Part shown: piece by piece, positions 1 through 8,020 of the stretch
How the letters are laid out: each line of letters begins with the position of its first letter
Numbering within the stretch: the first letter of the stretch is position 1
Assembly (NCBI GenBank): GCA_025454955.1
Contig: JALONL010000002.1
Span: 186,001 to 250,000, forward strand
Source of the DNA: Bacteroidia bacterium
GTDB taxonomy: Bacteria; Bacteroidota; Bacteroidia; Palsa-965
DNA: 64,000 nt
Direction of reading: 5' to 3'
The notes under the pieces: generated by a model
The model's database searches: none
Seen by the model: the letters and a program-made list of their open reading frames with translations, nothing else
Told to the model about the DNA's origin: nothing
Program-made: the position numbers and the translations under genes

Positions 1-83
1 CAAGAAACATCGCTTACGGGGATACACGGAGCGAATGCGAAGAAAAACAGATAAAACCACTATTGATCAGAGCGAGAGAGAAG

Positions 84-134
84 AAAAAACAGAGTAAAAA
101 AACATCGCTCTCGCTCTGTTTCTCACTCTGTTTT
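84..134 (-). terminator. Duplicated Rho-independent terminator behind the nuclease module
   Basis: Read on the minus strand, a 10-bp stem (125-134 with 86-95) is followed by a T-run. It lies downstream of the minus-strand gene ending at 219. It is the duplicate of the terminator that follows tRNA-Leu, so the insertion supplied the module with its own transcription stop. Confidence 0.6.
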
Positions 135-142
135 TTGTACCC
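84..142. repeat. Left direct repeat of the nuclease module (copy of the tRNA-Leu 3' flank)
   Basis: This stretch repeats, in direct orientation, the sequence immediately 3' of tRNA-Leu at 3368-3426. The core 98-134 is identical to 3382-3418 (37 bp), and the rest matches with small differences in A- and T-runs. The two copies bracket the genes at 219-1967 and 1960-3255. Seen directly. That they are the ends of an inserted module is inference. Bases 69-79 are also complementary to 108-118, so this copy can form a second hairpin. Confidence 0.85.
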
Positions 143-218
143 GGAAGGGATGAACTATTCAACTTTTTGAAGTTTAATATGCCTCCAATTATTAATTTTG
201 GATGTGATATTGAGGATA

Positions 219-1967
219 TTAAACTTTAGGAACTTCCAATTTCTCCATTATAGCATTAAAGAGGGATATTTGATGTGGATGTACAAAGAAATTTTTGTAT
301 GCTCGGCTTGCATAAAAATCGAAATCTAAGTACGCGTTAATTATATCTTTTTCATCGTTAGAAAAACTTAGAACCGAGCGGTAAGACTCTCTAACTTGGC
401 GTGAATTGTAAATTACTTGATGAATGGAATATCCACCCTCTAAAAAGATCTTTTCATAATTATTAAGAAAATCAAGGGGAATCATAACCAACTGTTCAAC
501 AGCAAAGAACTTTAAGTTGAAGCTTGATAAATATTCATTGAATTTACGGCCTACATACTCATTTACTCCGGCCATTCCCCAGTTCAAGTCGGTGTATACA
601 ATAACTGGGTACAATATTAGTCGTTCCTTATTAATTCCCAAATCAGTTAAGTTTTCGAATTTGTTGATGTTTTTCTCAAAATCTACAATTTGATCAACCA
701 ATTGATAAGCTGCTTTTTTTTTCCCATCCTTCTCATTATATATCATTCTCTCATGAACATCATTCTTAATTGTCTTAAAATTTTCGTTAATTGGAAGTGT
801 CACGTCCTTAAATTCAATAAAAACAATGTGGTTATTCTTACGGAGATATAAATCTTGATTCCATCCTCTCGAAGGATTTTCAGGCACGCACGATACGTTT
901 CCGTTATTCAAGAGCCTTTTTACAACATCTAGAAAAACAACCTTTTCACTAAATGTTTGATTAATCATTCCTGTGAATGAATTCCACTTCTCCCTTTCAT
1001 CATTACCCTTTAGTTTGGCTTTTACGCCAGAATTTTGGAAGAAATCGCGTTTCAATCCTTCATAAATTTTATCAATGATGAAATTCCAATTCGTAATAAA
1101 ATATTTTTCGTCTGTTGTTTTGAGAATAGGTTTTTCACGAAGCAATCTGCGAACCTTAATATCCGTAGCCAATAACTCAGTTCTTGATTTATCAATTTCA
1201 CGTACAAATTGAAAAAGTACAGGGTTCCTTTCAAAATCTTCTTTGGTATAATATGTAAAAAAAGTCTTCTTTTCTTTATCAAAGGAGAACAAATACGATG
1301 AAGCAATGTGCTTCAATAACTCGTTTGCTGTATGAACATTATTTTTCGCGAAATATGTTTGAAGAAAGTCTTTATATATTTTGTGATTCGCCAAATAATC
1401 AAAAAGTAACAACGATTGATATATTGGGATAACGATTTCTTTCCGGTATGTGTACTCATTAGTTGGGAGCATTATTGGCCAAATGAGCGCCATAAATTGA
1501 TCAAATTTATCCTTTGACTTTTCATACGTATATCCAACATGCTTATTGTCTAATTCTTCATTCAAGATCAATATAGCCTTAAGTATATTCTCCTCTTCGA
1601 CTGATGTGATTGTTTGCAATGCACCTTCTTGAAAATTGACAAGAACATACTCAATCAAAGATAGCATTTGTGAAAGAGGAAATATTGAAAAGTCTCGCTC
1701 TGCTTTTTGAATTGACTCAATAGACGATTTGAGTCGTGAATTCAGCTCATAATGCTCATCCTTAGGTAATCGTTCAATCATTTTCTGAAAAATCTGAATG
1801 TCTTGACTTGGGTCAAATGGATTCAGATGTTTTTGTGCATTCACATAACACGCCAAACTGATTATCGTTTCAGAAGGAATTCCTTTAAGAACTTCTTGTA
1901 TTTGCGGAGTCTTACCGTCGTATAAATCAGTATATCTGAGTAAAATCACAAACCCCATATCAATCAA
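219..1967 (-). CDS. Hypothetical protein with PD-(D/E)XK-like nuclease motif
   Basis: A 582-residue protein that I cannot place in a named family. The N-terminal two thirds are helical-looking and without a recognisable motif. Around residues 368-388 there is a hydrophobic strand pattern with Asp372, then Glu385-x-Lys387 (VFIEFKD), the arrangement expected for a PD-(D/E)XK nuclease core, followed by a Lys-rich helix. No signal peptide or membrane segment is evident. Its start overlaps the end of the upstream gene (1960-3255) by 8 bp, so the two are probably translated together. The pair is AT-richer than the surrounding genes and is bounded by direct repeats next to tRNA-Leu, which fits a mobile defence module. 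The nuclease call rests on the short motif only, and the defence role is inference from context. Confidence 0.6.
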   Translation of the reverse strand: MIDMGFVILLRYTDLYDGKTPQIQEVLKGIPSETIISLACYVNAQKHLNPFDPSQDIQIFQKMIERLPKDEHYELNSRLKSSIESIQKAERDFSIFPLSQMLSLIEYVLVNFQEGALQTITSVEEENILKAILILNEELDNKHVGYTYEKSKDKFDQFMALIWPIMLPTNEYTYRKEIVIPIYQSLLLFDYLANHKIYKDFLQTYFAKNNVHTANELLKHIASSYLFSFDKEKKTFFTYYTKEDFERNPVLFQFVREIDKSRTELLATDIKVRRLLREKPILKTTDEKYFITNWNFIIDKIYEGLKRDFFQNSGVKAKLKGNDEREKWNSFTGMINQTFSEKVVFLDVVKRLLNNGNVSCVPENPSRGWNQDLYLRKNNHIVFIEFKDVTLPINENFKTIKNDVHERMIYNEKDGKKKAAYQLVDQIVDFEKNINKFENLTDLGINKERLILYPVIVYTDLNWGMAGVNEYVGRKFNEYLSSFNLKFFAVEQLVMIPLDFLNNYEKIFLEGGYSIHQVIYNSRQVRESYRSVLSFSNDEKDIINAYLDFDFYASRAYKNFFVHPHQISLFNAIMEKLEVPKV

Positions 1968-3255
1968 TGAGTTTATTTTGAAATAGATTTAGTTCTAAGT
2001 CATAAATCCCAAACTCTGTATCGTTCTTTAACTGTTTACGTTTCAGAATAAGGGCTCTTTCCTCTTCTGTCAATTTAATCCAGTATCTGGGAGCGAAAAA
2101 TGTATTTGTTCCTCTCAGAAGGATCAATTTTGACACGAATCGTTGAAACTCAAGATCCGTCTTTACATTCAATCTACTATAAAAAAGCGCAACATTCGGA
2201 TTTTCACGATATGCGCCAAAAATAAAAACAGTTCTATTCTGCGAAGGCTCAGGGAAGAATGTGAGAGCATATCTTGGCATTACAACATAACCATCATTGA
2301 AGGGTGCGAGAATATTATCGAGATAGCCTGCGACAAAAGATCCTGCGACGGGAAAAACGTATGGAAGAGTGCGAATGAAATATGTCATTTCTTCATACTG
2401 TTTATTCTCAAAGATGTGGCTTAGACGGGTTCTCCTTAATTTAACCTCAAATAATTGCGGAGGAAGTATATTCGAAAGTTGCTCAATCAACGTTTCAAGC
2501 TGTTTTACTTCTCCATAAGTATTTAAACGGCTCGCCGATTTTTGAAAGAACTCCTTTATATCTTTCCCTGTTACACTATTTCTTTCAAAAAAATCACCGA
2601 TAAACTCGGTCATATTTTTACGAACATCATCGTTTGGCAAATAACCAGAATCAACTAGTTCGTCAAACGGTTGTCTGAATTGATTGACTTCTTTTTTACT
2701 ATACACAAAGTCGTCTGAAATCATTCCCAAAAAAGGAACAACTCCATCGATTTGGGTTCTCACAGAAGAGATGCTCACAGGAAGGGATTCTAAATCTAAA
2801 AAGAGTTTTTTAGTAAGGTACTCCATGGTCTCCGTTTCTTTTCGCAAACCAAAAGAGAACGTTCTGAAGGAATGATAGAAAGCCATTCTTCGCGAGCCAT
2901 CAAAAACAACATTTTCAATTTCTTGATTAAATACTTCATCATGCCTTTTGCAGAAGCCATAAAACGTTGACGCCTCCGAAATCGGTTTAAAGTCAATCTT
3001 GTTGAGGGCATGAAGCGAAGTGATTTTTAGATTCTTGAAATCATAATCTACATGATCGTCCAAATAGTAGACACCCTCTTGATTCCGTTCGCCAATTCCT
3101 TTTAGATACTTAAGAATACGTCCTTCTTGTAGAGTATGGGCCTTAATTGGTGTTTCTGAACAGTTGTCAATGGTGCATTGATTTACTGCAAGCTCAGCGT
3201 ATGCTGCTTTATACTGCTGCTTAAGTTCATCGAGTTTTCTATGGCGTTCAGACAT
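1960..3255 (-). CDS. Hypothetical protein with Cys/His (HNH/zinc-finger-like) N-terminal motif
   Basis: A 431-residue protein of unknown function. Near the N-terminus it has a Cys-x4-Cys pair (CTIDNC, about residues 27-32) followed by PIKAHTLQ. About 70 residues later comes FYGFCKRHDEVFN. Paired Cys and His residues like these suggest a zinc-binding treble-clef or HNH-like fold, though I cannot confirm metal binding or catalysis. The rest is predicted soluble with no clear family. It is the first gene of a two-gene unit whose second gene carries a PD-(D/E)XK-like motif. A candidate -7 element upstream is weak. It could be the sensor or a second effector of a defence pair. That role is inferred only from its partner and from the flanking direct repeats. 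Confidence 0.6.
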   Translation of the reverse strand: MSERHRKLDELKQQYKAAYAELAVNQCTIDNCSETPIKAHTLQEGRILKYLKGIGERNQEGVYYLDDHVDYDFKNLKITSLHALNKIDFKPISEASTFYGFCKRHDEVFNQEIENVVFDGSRRMAFYHSFRTFSFGLRKETETMEYLTKKLFLDLESLPVSISSVRTQIDGVVPFLGMISDDFVYSKKEVNQFRQPFDELVDSGYLPNDDVRKNMTEFIGDFFERNSVTGKDIKEFFQKSASRLNTYGEVKQLETLIEQLSNILPPQLFEVKLRRTRLSHIFENKQYEEMTYFIRTLPYVFPVAGSFVAGYLDNILAPFNDGYVVMPRYALTFFPEPSQNRTVFIFGAYRENPNVALFYSRLNVKTDLEFQRFVSKLILLRGTNTFFAPRYWIKLTEEERALILKRKQLKNDTEFGIYDLELNLFQNKLID

Positions 3256-3367
3256 ATTATCAAGTTAAGATAATTCTGAATAACTAGCCATTACAATTCA
3301 AATAGAATTCTGAACGAACTGGAGAGTAATTTTATCAAAACATCCGGTTCAGGATGAGGACAGGAGC

Positions 3368-3418
3368 AAAAAAGCAGAGTGAAAAACATCGCTCTCGCTC
3401 TGTTTCTCACTCTGTTTT
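3368..3418 (-). terminator. tRNA-Leu terminator
   Basis: On the minus strand, directly after the tRNA 3' end, an 8-bp stem (3407-3414 with 3375-3382) is followed by a C and six T residues. This is a typical intrinsic terminator, with extra complementary sequence in its loop. Confidence 0.65.
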
Positions 3419-3426
3419 CGTACCCC
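3368..3426. repeat. Right direct repeat of the nuclease module (tRNA-Leu 3' flank)
   Basis: Direct-repeat partner of 84-142, sharing a 37-bp identical core (3382-3418). It runs from the tRNA-Leu terminator up to the last bases of the tRNA gene (3421 onward), so this is likely the original copy. Confidence 0.85.
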
Positions 3427-3504
3427 GAGCCGGACTCGAACCGGCATGTCAGTGAAGACAATGGTGTTTGAGACCATCGCGTCTACCAATTCCGCCATCA
3501 GGGC
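3421..3504 (-). tRNA. tRNA-Leu (anticodon CAA)
   Basis: The 84-nt minus-strand sequence folds as a class II tRNA. The acceptor stem GCCCTGA pairs with TCGGGGT, including G-U pairs. It has a Leu-type D arm (GGCGGAATTGGTAGACGC), an anticodon loop CTCAAAC giving anticodon CAA, a long variable arm, and a T arm with GGTTCGAGTCC. CCA is not encoded. The gene marks the insertion point of the adjacent two-gene nuclease module. Confidence 0.93.
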
Positions 3505-3563
3505 ATTTCCGGTTTAGCGGCGGTGCGTTTGAACCGGGATGCGAAAATACCGTTTTCCGGCAT

Positions 3564-4247
3564 TCAGACAAAAAACCAGAGAAAATAAAGGAACAACAAT
3601 ACCCAGAGCAGGTCTAAAAAATGCCAGTACAGGGCCAGTGAAGTAATGCGGGCACGTTCTAACGGGCTGGCGAAAAAGAGCAGGCTTTTTACCCGGTCGC
3701 CGTTGTGGTTAACCACGCGGAACATGCTGATAAACAGATACACCAGGCCGCCGGTTAAGTGTAAAATGTGAAGGCCGGAAATGATAAACAGCAGCGCGGC
3801 TCCGGGCGTGGTGCGCAGGGGCGACGATTCAACCCGGGGTGTTTCGGGAACGCCGTAGAGGGTGAGTTTGGCATTCCAAAGCTGCTGCCAGCCAAGAAAC
3901 TGGGTGATGCTGAATGCCGTTCCCAGCGCCAGCGTGATGAGCAAAAAGTTGAGCAGCACAGCTCCGTCGTCTTTGAGGTAGGCGCGGCGGGCGCGGTCTA
4001 TGGTGAAACTGCTGAGAATGATAATGCCGGTGCTTATAAAAAACCATTTCGGGAAAGGCTGTCCGCCCAGCATTTTACCCGGCGAATACATGGCAAAAAG
4101 TACCATGAGTACCAGAAACAATACCGTAATGCCGCCCATAAAAAAACGGACTGTATTGCTTACGGGATGCTGATTGAGAAACCGGCCTATGATGCCGCTC
4201 TCTTCGGTGGGTGCTTTCTTTACGCGTGGCATACGAACAAAAAACAA
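3564..4247 (-). CDS. Haem-copper oxidase subunit III
   Basis: A 227-residue integral membrane protein of the cytochrome c/quinol oxidase subunit III family, which supports the proton-pumping oxidase subunit I in the inner membrane. Five hydrophobic segments can be seen. Family-like stretches are FSITQFLGWQQL in the middle, SGLHILHLTGGLVYLF, and the C-terminal segment RITSLALYWHFLDLLWVLLF, the last with the His and Trp residues typical of subunit III. The length fits the short five-helix type. No other oxidase subunit is next to it, so it appears to be an orphan or a second copy. It is read away from the divergent glycosidase-like gene at 4303. Confidence 0.85.
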   Translation of the reverse strand: MFFVRMPRVKKAPTEESGIIGRFLNQHPVSNTVRFFMGGITVLFLVLMVLFAMYSPGKMLGGQPFPKWFFISTGIIILSSFTIDRARRAYLKDDGAVLLNFLLITLALGTAFSITQFLGWQQLWNAKLTLYGVPETPRVESSPLRTTPGAALLFIISGLHILHLTGGLVYLFISMFRVVNHNGDRVKSLLFFASPLERARITSLALYWHFLDLLWVLLFLYFLWFFV

Positions 4248-4302
4248 TCAATGGTACGAGTTGTTGTCCGAATGAGCATATAAAATTCAGAAATTTGAGT
4301 AG

Positions 4303-6222
4303 ATGCGAAAATTTGCTCTTTTACTCGGCCTTTTGGCGGCTTTGCCAGTAACCGCACAGGAACTTTTTGAAGCGGAATTGCTGAGCGCATCGCCGGTGCT
4401 GCAATGGCATACGGCTGAGGCGGGTGTGCGGATTCCGGCCATGGACAGACGCTTTAGGGCTTTTGTGGCGGGCGGGCAAAATGGTGTAAGTCCGTACAAC
4501 ACGGCCAATATCAATTTGCGTGCGGTGTTCAGCAACGGCACACTGCGCGATACTGTGCAGGCTTTCTGGTACGAAGCACCGGTAATAAACCGCGCCGCCA
4601 ACCGCTACGACACTGAGCCGTCAAACTGGCCCTGGCGCATACGTTTTGCGCCTCCGGCCAAGGGTGTGTGGACCATGCAACTGCTTACCGCACAGCCCGG
4701 CGAACCCGCTGCGCTCATTGCCACCAATGTAAGTTTTACTTGCACAGCCTCCAACCGCCACGGCTGGCTTACTGTGGCCCCCAACAAACGCCACCTGCAA
4801 TTTACCGACGGCACTCCGTTTTTCGCCATCGGGCAAAATATTGCCTGGGCCGAAGAGCCCATCCTCAAAGGCTTTAAAGGCCCGCATCCGCTTTACATTG
4901 GCGGCTTTGAAGATGTGTACCATTACCTCAACCACCTTGCCGACTGCGGAGGAAATTTTGCCCGCATCGTACTCACGCCCTGGTGCGGCGGATTAGAAAA
5001 CACCACGGCCGGCAATTACCGTCAGGATCATGCCGCCGCGCTCGACAGTATGCTGCACATTTGCGAGAAGCGCGGAATTTATGCGCAGGTGAATTTCGAG
5101 TTTCATCACGGCTACAATGTGCCGTGGAAGTACCAGTGGACTTGGGAAAAACATCCGCTGCGTAATGCTGCCGGCCTCAGCAGCTACCTCCAATTGCTGA
5201 GTAACGATTCGGCCATCAAACTCCAGCATCAGTTAATCCGCTACTTCCATGCGCGCTACGGAAACAGTCCCAACCTGGCGGTGTATGAACTGATGGGCGA
5301 AATGGACAACTGGCCCGCATTTGAGCAAAACCGCCCGCTGTTTCAGTCGTGGATTACCGCGCAAATTAATTTTGTGCGCAACAACCTGCGCGACAATCAA
5401 CATCTGCTTACCGTATCGTTTGCCACGCCGCCCTACGGCAGCATTTACGACATTGCCGGTGTGCAGTTTGTGAGCCTGCATCATTACACGAACGACCTCA
5501 AAGACAACCGCCGCCGCTACGAACTCGTAAACGGCGACGGCCTGTTTGGCGAAAAGCGCGGCACACTGCGGCGATATGATAAACCAAGCCAGTTTGGCGA
5601 GATGGGTTTGATAAACGGCCCCGTGAATGCCGCCGACCCGGATGATTACACCTGGTGCAGCGATATAAGTTTCCACAATTCGCTTTGGGCCACGAGTTTT
5701 ATGGGGTGTTTTGGCACCGGTCTCAACTGGTGGCAATGGCGCAACGACAGCATTCGCAGTGCCAATTTCCCGGTGCTGGCTGCCTTTATCGGCAAAGTAC
5801 CCATGCACGAGCTTACCGAAACCGGCAACAACACCGCAAACGGACTGGAAGTATTCTGGTGCAGCAATGAAAAAGGCACACGAGCCGCAGGCTGGCTCCA
5901 CAACACCAGCTACTGGTGGGCCAACATGAGCCAGAACTGCCGCGACCGCAACCAGAAACAAATGCTGCCACCCAAAGACGACGACGCAGCCCAAACACCC
6001 GAAAACCGCAGCGGCAGAAGCATTTCAATAAACGGGCTGGAGCGGAATACGTTGTATTCGGTTACTTATTTCGATACACGCGTACCCGGTCAAACGATTA
6101 AGGGAATTATCAATCAACGCAGTTCACGCACGGGGCGTATTACGCTCGTGCTTCCTGAGAATGTGGCTGATTGTGCTTTTTATGTGGTGAAGGGAAGGAG
6201 TGCAGTTAACGAGTCTTTTTAG
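4303..6222 (+). CDS. DUF5060/TIM-barrel glycosidase-like secreted protein
   Basis: A 639-residue protein with a signal peptide (residues 1-18, MRKFALLLGLLAALPVTA). An N-terminal beta-sandwich region of DUF5060 type (about 25-150) is followed by a (beta/alpha)8-like region beginning near GTPFFAIGQNIAW (170-182). Two glutamates sit where clan GH-A glycosidases carry their acid/base and nucleophile: Glu333 in YELMGEMDNW and Glu433 or so in SQFGEMGL. A small C-terminal beta domain ends the protein. I therefore expect hydrolysis or binding of a polysaccharide outside the cytoplasm. The substrate is unknown, and no T9SS tail or carbohydrate-utilisation genes lie nearby. The ATG start is supported by the signal peptide. 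Confidence 0.7.
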   Translation: MRKFALLLGLLAALPVTAQELFEAELLSASPVLQWHTAEAGVRIPAMDRRFRAFVAGGQNGVSPYNTANINLRAVFSNGTLRDTVQAFWYEAPVINRAANRYDTEPSNWPWRIRFAPPAKGVWTMQLLTAQPGEPAALIATNVSFTCTASNRHGWLTVAPNKRHLQFTDGTPFFAIGQNIAWAEEPILKGFKGPHPLYIGGFEDVYHYLNHLADCGGNFARIVLTPWCGGLENTTAGNYRQDHAAALDSMLHICEKRGIYAQVNFEFHHGYNVPWKYQWTWEKHPLRNAAGLSSYLQLLSNDSAIKLQHQLIRYFHARYGNSPNLAVYELMGEMDNWPAFEQNRPLFQSWITAQINFVRNNLRDNQHLLTVSFATPPYGSIYDIAGVQFVSLHHYTNDLKDNRRRYELVNGDGLFGEKRGTLRRYDKPSQFGEMGLINGPVNAADPDDYTWCSDISFHNSLWATSFMGCFGTGLNWWQWRNDSIRSANFPVLAAFIGKVPMHELTETGNNTANGLEVFWCSNEKGTRAAGWLHNTSYWWANMSQNCRDRNQKQMLPPKDDDAAQTPENRSGRSISINGLERNTLYSVTYFDTRVPGQTIKGIINQRSSRTGRITLVLPENVADCAFYVVKGRSAVNESF

Positions 6223-6280
6223 CGGGTTTGCGATGTGCAAGAGGTTTGGGCAGACTCAGCCGTGGGGAGATTGTAATTTC

Positions 6281-6595
6281 CGGTGGCTTCGACAGGCTCA
6301 GCCGCCGGGGGCATTGTAATTCCGGTGGTTTCGACAGGCTCAACCACCGGGGGCGGGGGGGCTTTTGATAATCGACTCAATATTTAGGACAATACAAGAA
6401 AAGGATACCAAACTCGGATTGTTGAGCCCGTCAAAACCAGGCCACTGAGTTTGTCGAAGTGAGCCTGTCGCGGTGGTTGAGTCCGTCAAAACAAGGCCGC
6501 TGAGCTTGTCGAAGTGAGCCTGTAGAAGTGAGCCTGTAGAAGTGAGCCTGTAGAAGTGAGCATGTCGCGGTGGTTGAGCCTGTCGAAACCACCCC
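6281..6595. repeat. Cluster of REP-like palindromic repeats
   Basis: The gene-free gap between 6222 and 6651 holds several copies, in both orientations, of a short element built on TTCGACAGGCTCA. The copy at 6322-6350 is a perfect hairpin with 9-bp arms (CCGGTGGTT/AACCACCGG). The copy at 6281-6307 has imperfect arms. Further copies run from about 6421 to 6595. Similar dispersed palindromes occur in many Bacteroidota genomes. No coding sequence is convincing here. Confidence 0.75.
6507..6562. repeat. 14-bp tandem repeat, four copies
   Basis: The unit TGTAGAAGTGAGCC is repeated four times head to tail. The first copy has TGTC for TGTA and the last ends in A. It lies inside the REP-like cluster and probably arose by slippage within one element. 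Confidence 0.85.
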
Positions 6596-6596
6596 A

Positions 6597-6624
6597 CAAA
6601 AAAGCCCGCTCAATTTGAGCGGGC
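6597..6624 (-). terminator. Terminator of the cold-shock gene
   Basis: On the minus strand, GCCCGCTCAA pairs with TTGAGCGGGC and is followed by six T residues, 27 bp after the stop codon of the csp gene. Confidence 0.85.
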
Positions 6625-6650
6625 CTTTCAGGTAACTATCTCAGCAAATA

Positions 6651-6842
6651 TTATGCACGACGAACGTTAACTGCGTTGGGGCCTTTACGACCTTCCTGAA
6701 CCTCGAAAACAACTTCGTCGTCCTGACGAATCTCTTCTTTCAGTCCGGAAACATGAACAAAGATGTCTTTGCCGTCTTCACTGTTCTTGATGAAGCCGAA
6801 GCCCTTTGTTTCGTTGAAAAATTTTACTGTTCCAGTTTTCAT
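6651..6842 (-). CDS. Cold-shock protein (CspA family)
   Basis: A 63-residue single cold-shock domain that binds single-stranded RNA or DNA. RNP1 (KGFGFIKN) and RNP2 (DIFVHVS) are both intact, and the length is normal for bacterial Csp proteins. The N-terminus MKTGTVKFFNETKGFGF is typical. The gene stands alone, with its own terminator downstream and a TATCTTTG -7 element 29 bp upstream. The short leader between that box and the start codon could take part in cold-induced regulation, but no specific fold is evident. Confidence 0.95.
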   Translation of the reverse strand: MKTGTVKFFNETKGFGFIKNSEDGKDIFVHVSGLKEEIRQDDEVVFEVQEGRKGPNAVNVRRA

Positions 6843-6870
6843 TGATTTGATTGGTATTGAATTATTTTTT

Positions 6871-6878
6871 CAAAGATA
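6871..6878 (-). promoter_or_regulatory. -7 element of the csp promoter
   Basis: On the minus strand the sequence TATCTTTG matches the Bacteroidota -7 consensus TAnnTTTG. The -33 region is poor. Confidence 0.5.
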
Positions 6879-6996
6879 GTCCAATATACGTCGATATTAA
6901 CATAATATTTGTCGTTGTTCATAAAAAATATATTCAACGCGCTGTGTTACAGCCATTTAATTATACGTCTTTTTTGCCGGGCGATTGTTGAAAAAC

Positions 6997-7027
6997 TTGT
7001 TCTTTATATGCCAAATGCCTACATTTG
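6997..7027 (+). promoter_or_regulatory. prs promoter
   Basis: TTG at 6997-6999 and TACATTTG at 7020-7027, separated by 20 bp, match the Bacteroidota housekeeping promoter. The predicted transcript starts a few bases further on, leaving a short leader before the GTG at 7049. Confidence 0.65.
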
Positions 7028-7048
7028 CAGCCCTAAAAACGACTGCGC

Positions 7049-7981
7049 GTGTCATCACTGGTTAAAATCTTTACCGGAACAGCCTCCCGGCACTTTGGCG
7101 AAAAAGTTGCCGGTGCCTACGGTCAGCCGCTGGGCAATATGACTTTCCAGCGTTTCAGCGATGGTGAATTTCAAACCTCGTATGAAGAAACCGTGCGCGG
7201 AGCCACTGTGTTCATTGTGCAGTCAACCATGCAGCCCACCGACAATCTTTTCGAGCTTCTGCTCATGGTGGATGCGGCCAAACGGGCTTCGGCGAGGGAA
7301 ATTATTGCGGTAATGCCCTATTACGGCTTTGCCCGTCAGGATCGTAAAGACCAGCCGCGTGTGGCCATTGGCGCCAAACTGGTGGCCGATATGCTGGCCA
7401 CGGCAGGCGTACACCGCATTATGACCATGGATTTGCACGCCGACCAGATTCAGGGATTTTTCGATGTGCCGGTAGATCATCTCTATGCTTCTACCCTGTT
7501 TATTCCTTACATCGAAAGCCTCAACCTGCAGCACCTGACCATGGCGGCGCCTGATATGGGCGGCTCGAAACGCGCCAACGCCTATGCCAAGCACCTCAAA
7601 TCAGACATTGTAATTTGCTACAAGCAACGTTCGCGCGCCAATGTAGTAGATCACATGACGGCCATAGGCGAAATCGAAGGCCGCAATATTGTGCTTATCG
7701 ACGACATTATTGATACCGGCGGCACGCTATGCAAGGCAGCCGATATGATGATGGAACGCGGCGCACTCAGTGTACGTGCGTTTTGCACACATGCCGTGCT
7801 CTCGGGCAAGGCTTATGAAAACCTGGAAAAATCAAAAATTACCGAACTGATTGTTACCGACACCATTCCGCTGCGCCAGGAAAGCAGCAAAATAAAAGTG
7901 CTGTCGGTGGCCGAAATGTTTTCCGATGTGTTTCACCGTATCGTAAATCATGAATCCATCAGTTCGCATTTTATCATCTGA
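7049..7981 (+). CDS. prs: Ribose-phosphate pyrophosphokinase
   Basis: Makes PRPP from ribose-5-phosphate and ATP for purine, pyrimidine, His, Trp and NAD synthesis in the cytoplasm. The protein has 310 residues, normal for the family. Visible landmarks are the N-terminal KIFTGTASRHFGEKVA, the catalytic flexible-loop region ARQDRKDQPR, the Mg-binding MDLHADQIQGFFD, and the PRPP loop VLIDDIIDTGGTL. The start is GTG at 7049, which places KIFTGT at the usual position. An ATG upstream in another frame is not used. It is followed by rplY and pth on the same strand, an order seen in many Bacteroidota, and probably starts a three-gene operon. Confidence 0.96.
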   Translation: MSSLVKIFTGTASRHFGEKVAGAYGQPLGNMTFQRFSDGEFQTSYEETVRGATVFIVQSTMQPTDNLFELLLMVDAAKRASAREIIAVMPYYGFARQDRKDQPRVAIGAKLVADMLATAGVHRIMTMDLHADQIQGFFDVPVDHLYASTLFIPYIESLNLQHLTMAAPDMGGSKRANAYAKHLKSDIVICYKQRSRANVVDHMTAIGEIEGRNIVLIDDIIDTGGTLCKAADMMMERGALSVRAFCTHAVLSGKAYENLEKSKITELIVTDTIPLRQESSKIKVLSVAEMFSDVFHRIVNHESISSHFII

Positions 7982-8020
7982 AATCTTTAATCAATCCAAT
8001 CAATACCAAATCAACAAGCA

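Noticed and set aside
1..83. A possible third, degenerate copy of the tRNA-Leu flank repeat (AAACATCGCT at 5-14).
   Set aside because: Only about ten bases match, which is too little to separate from chance at the edge of the window.
5233..5994. A 253-codon minus-strand frame inside the glycosidase-like gene.
   Set aside because: It is antisense to a gene with signal peptide, DUF5060 features and paired glutamates, and its product has no recognisable domain.
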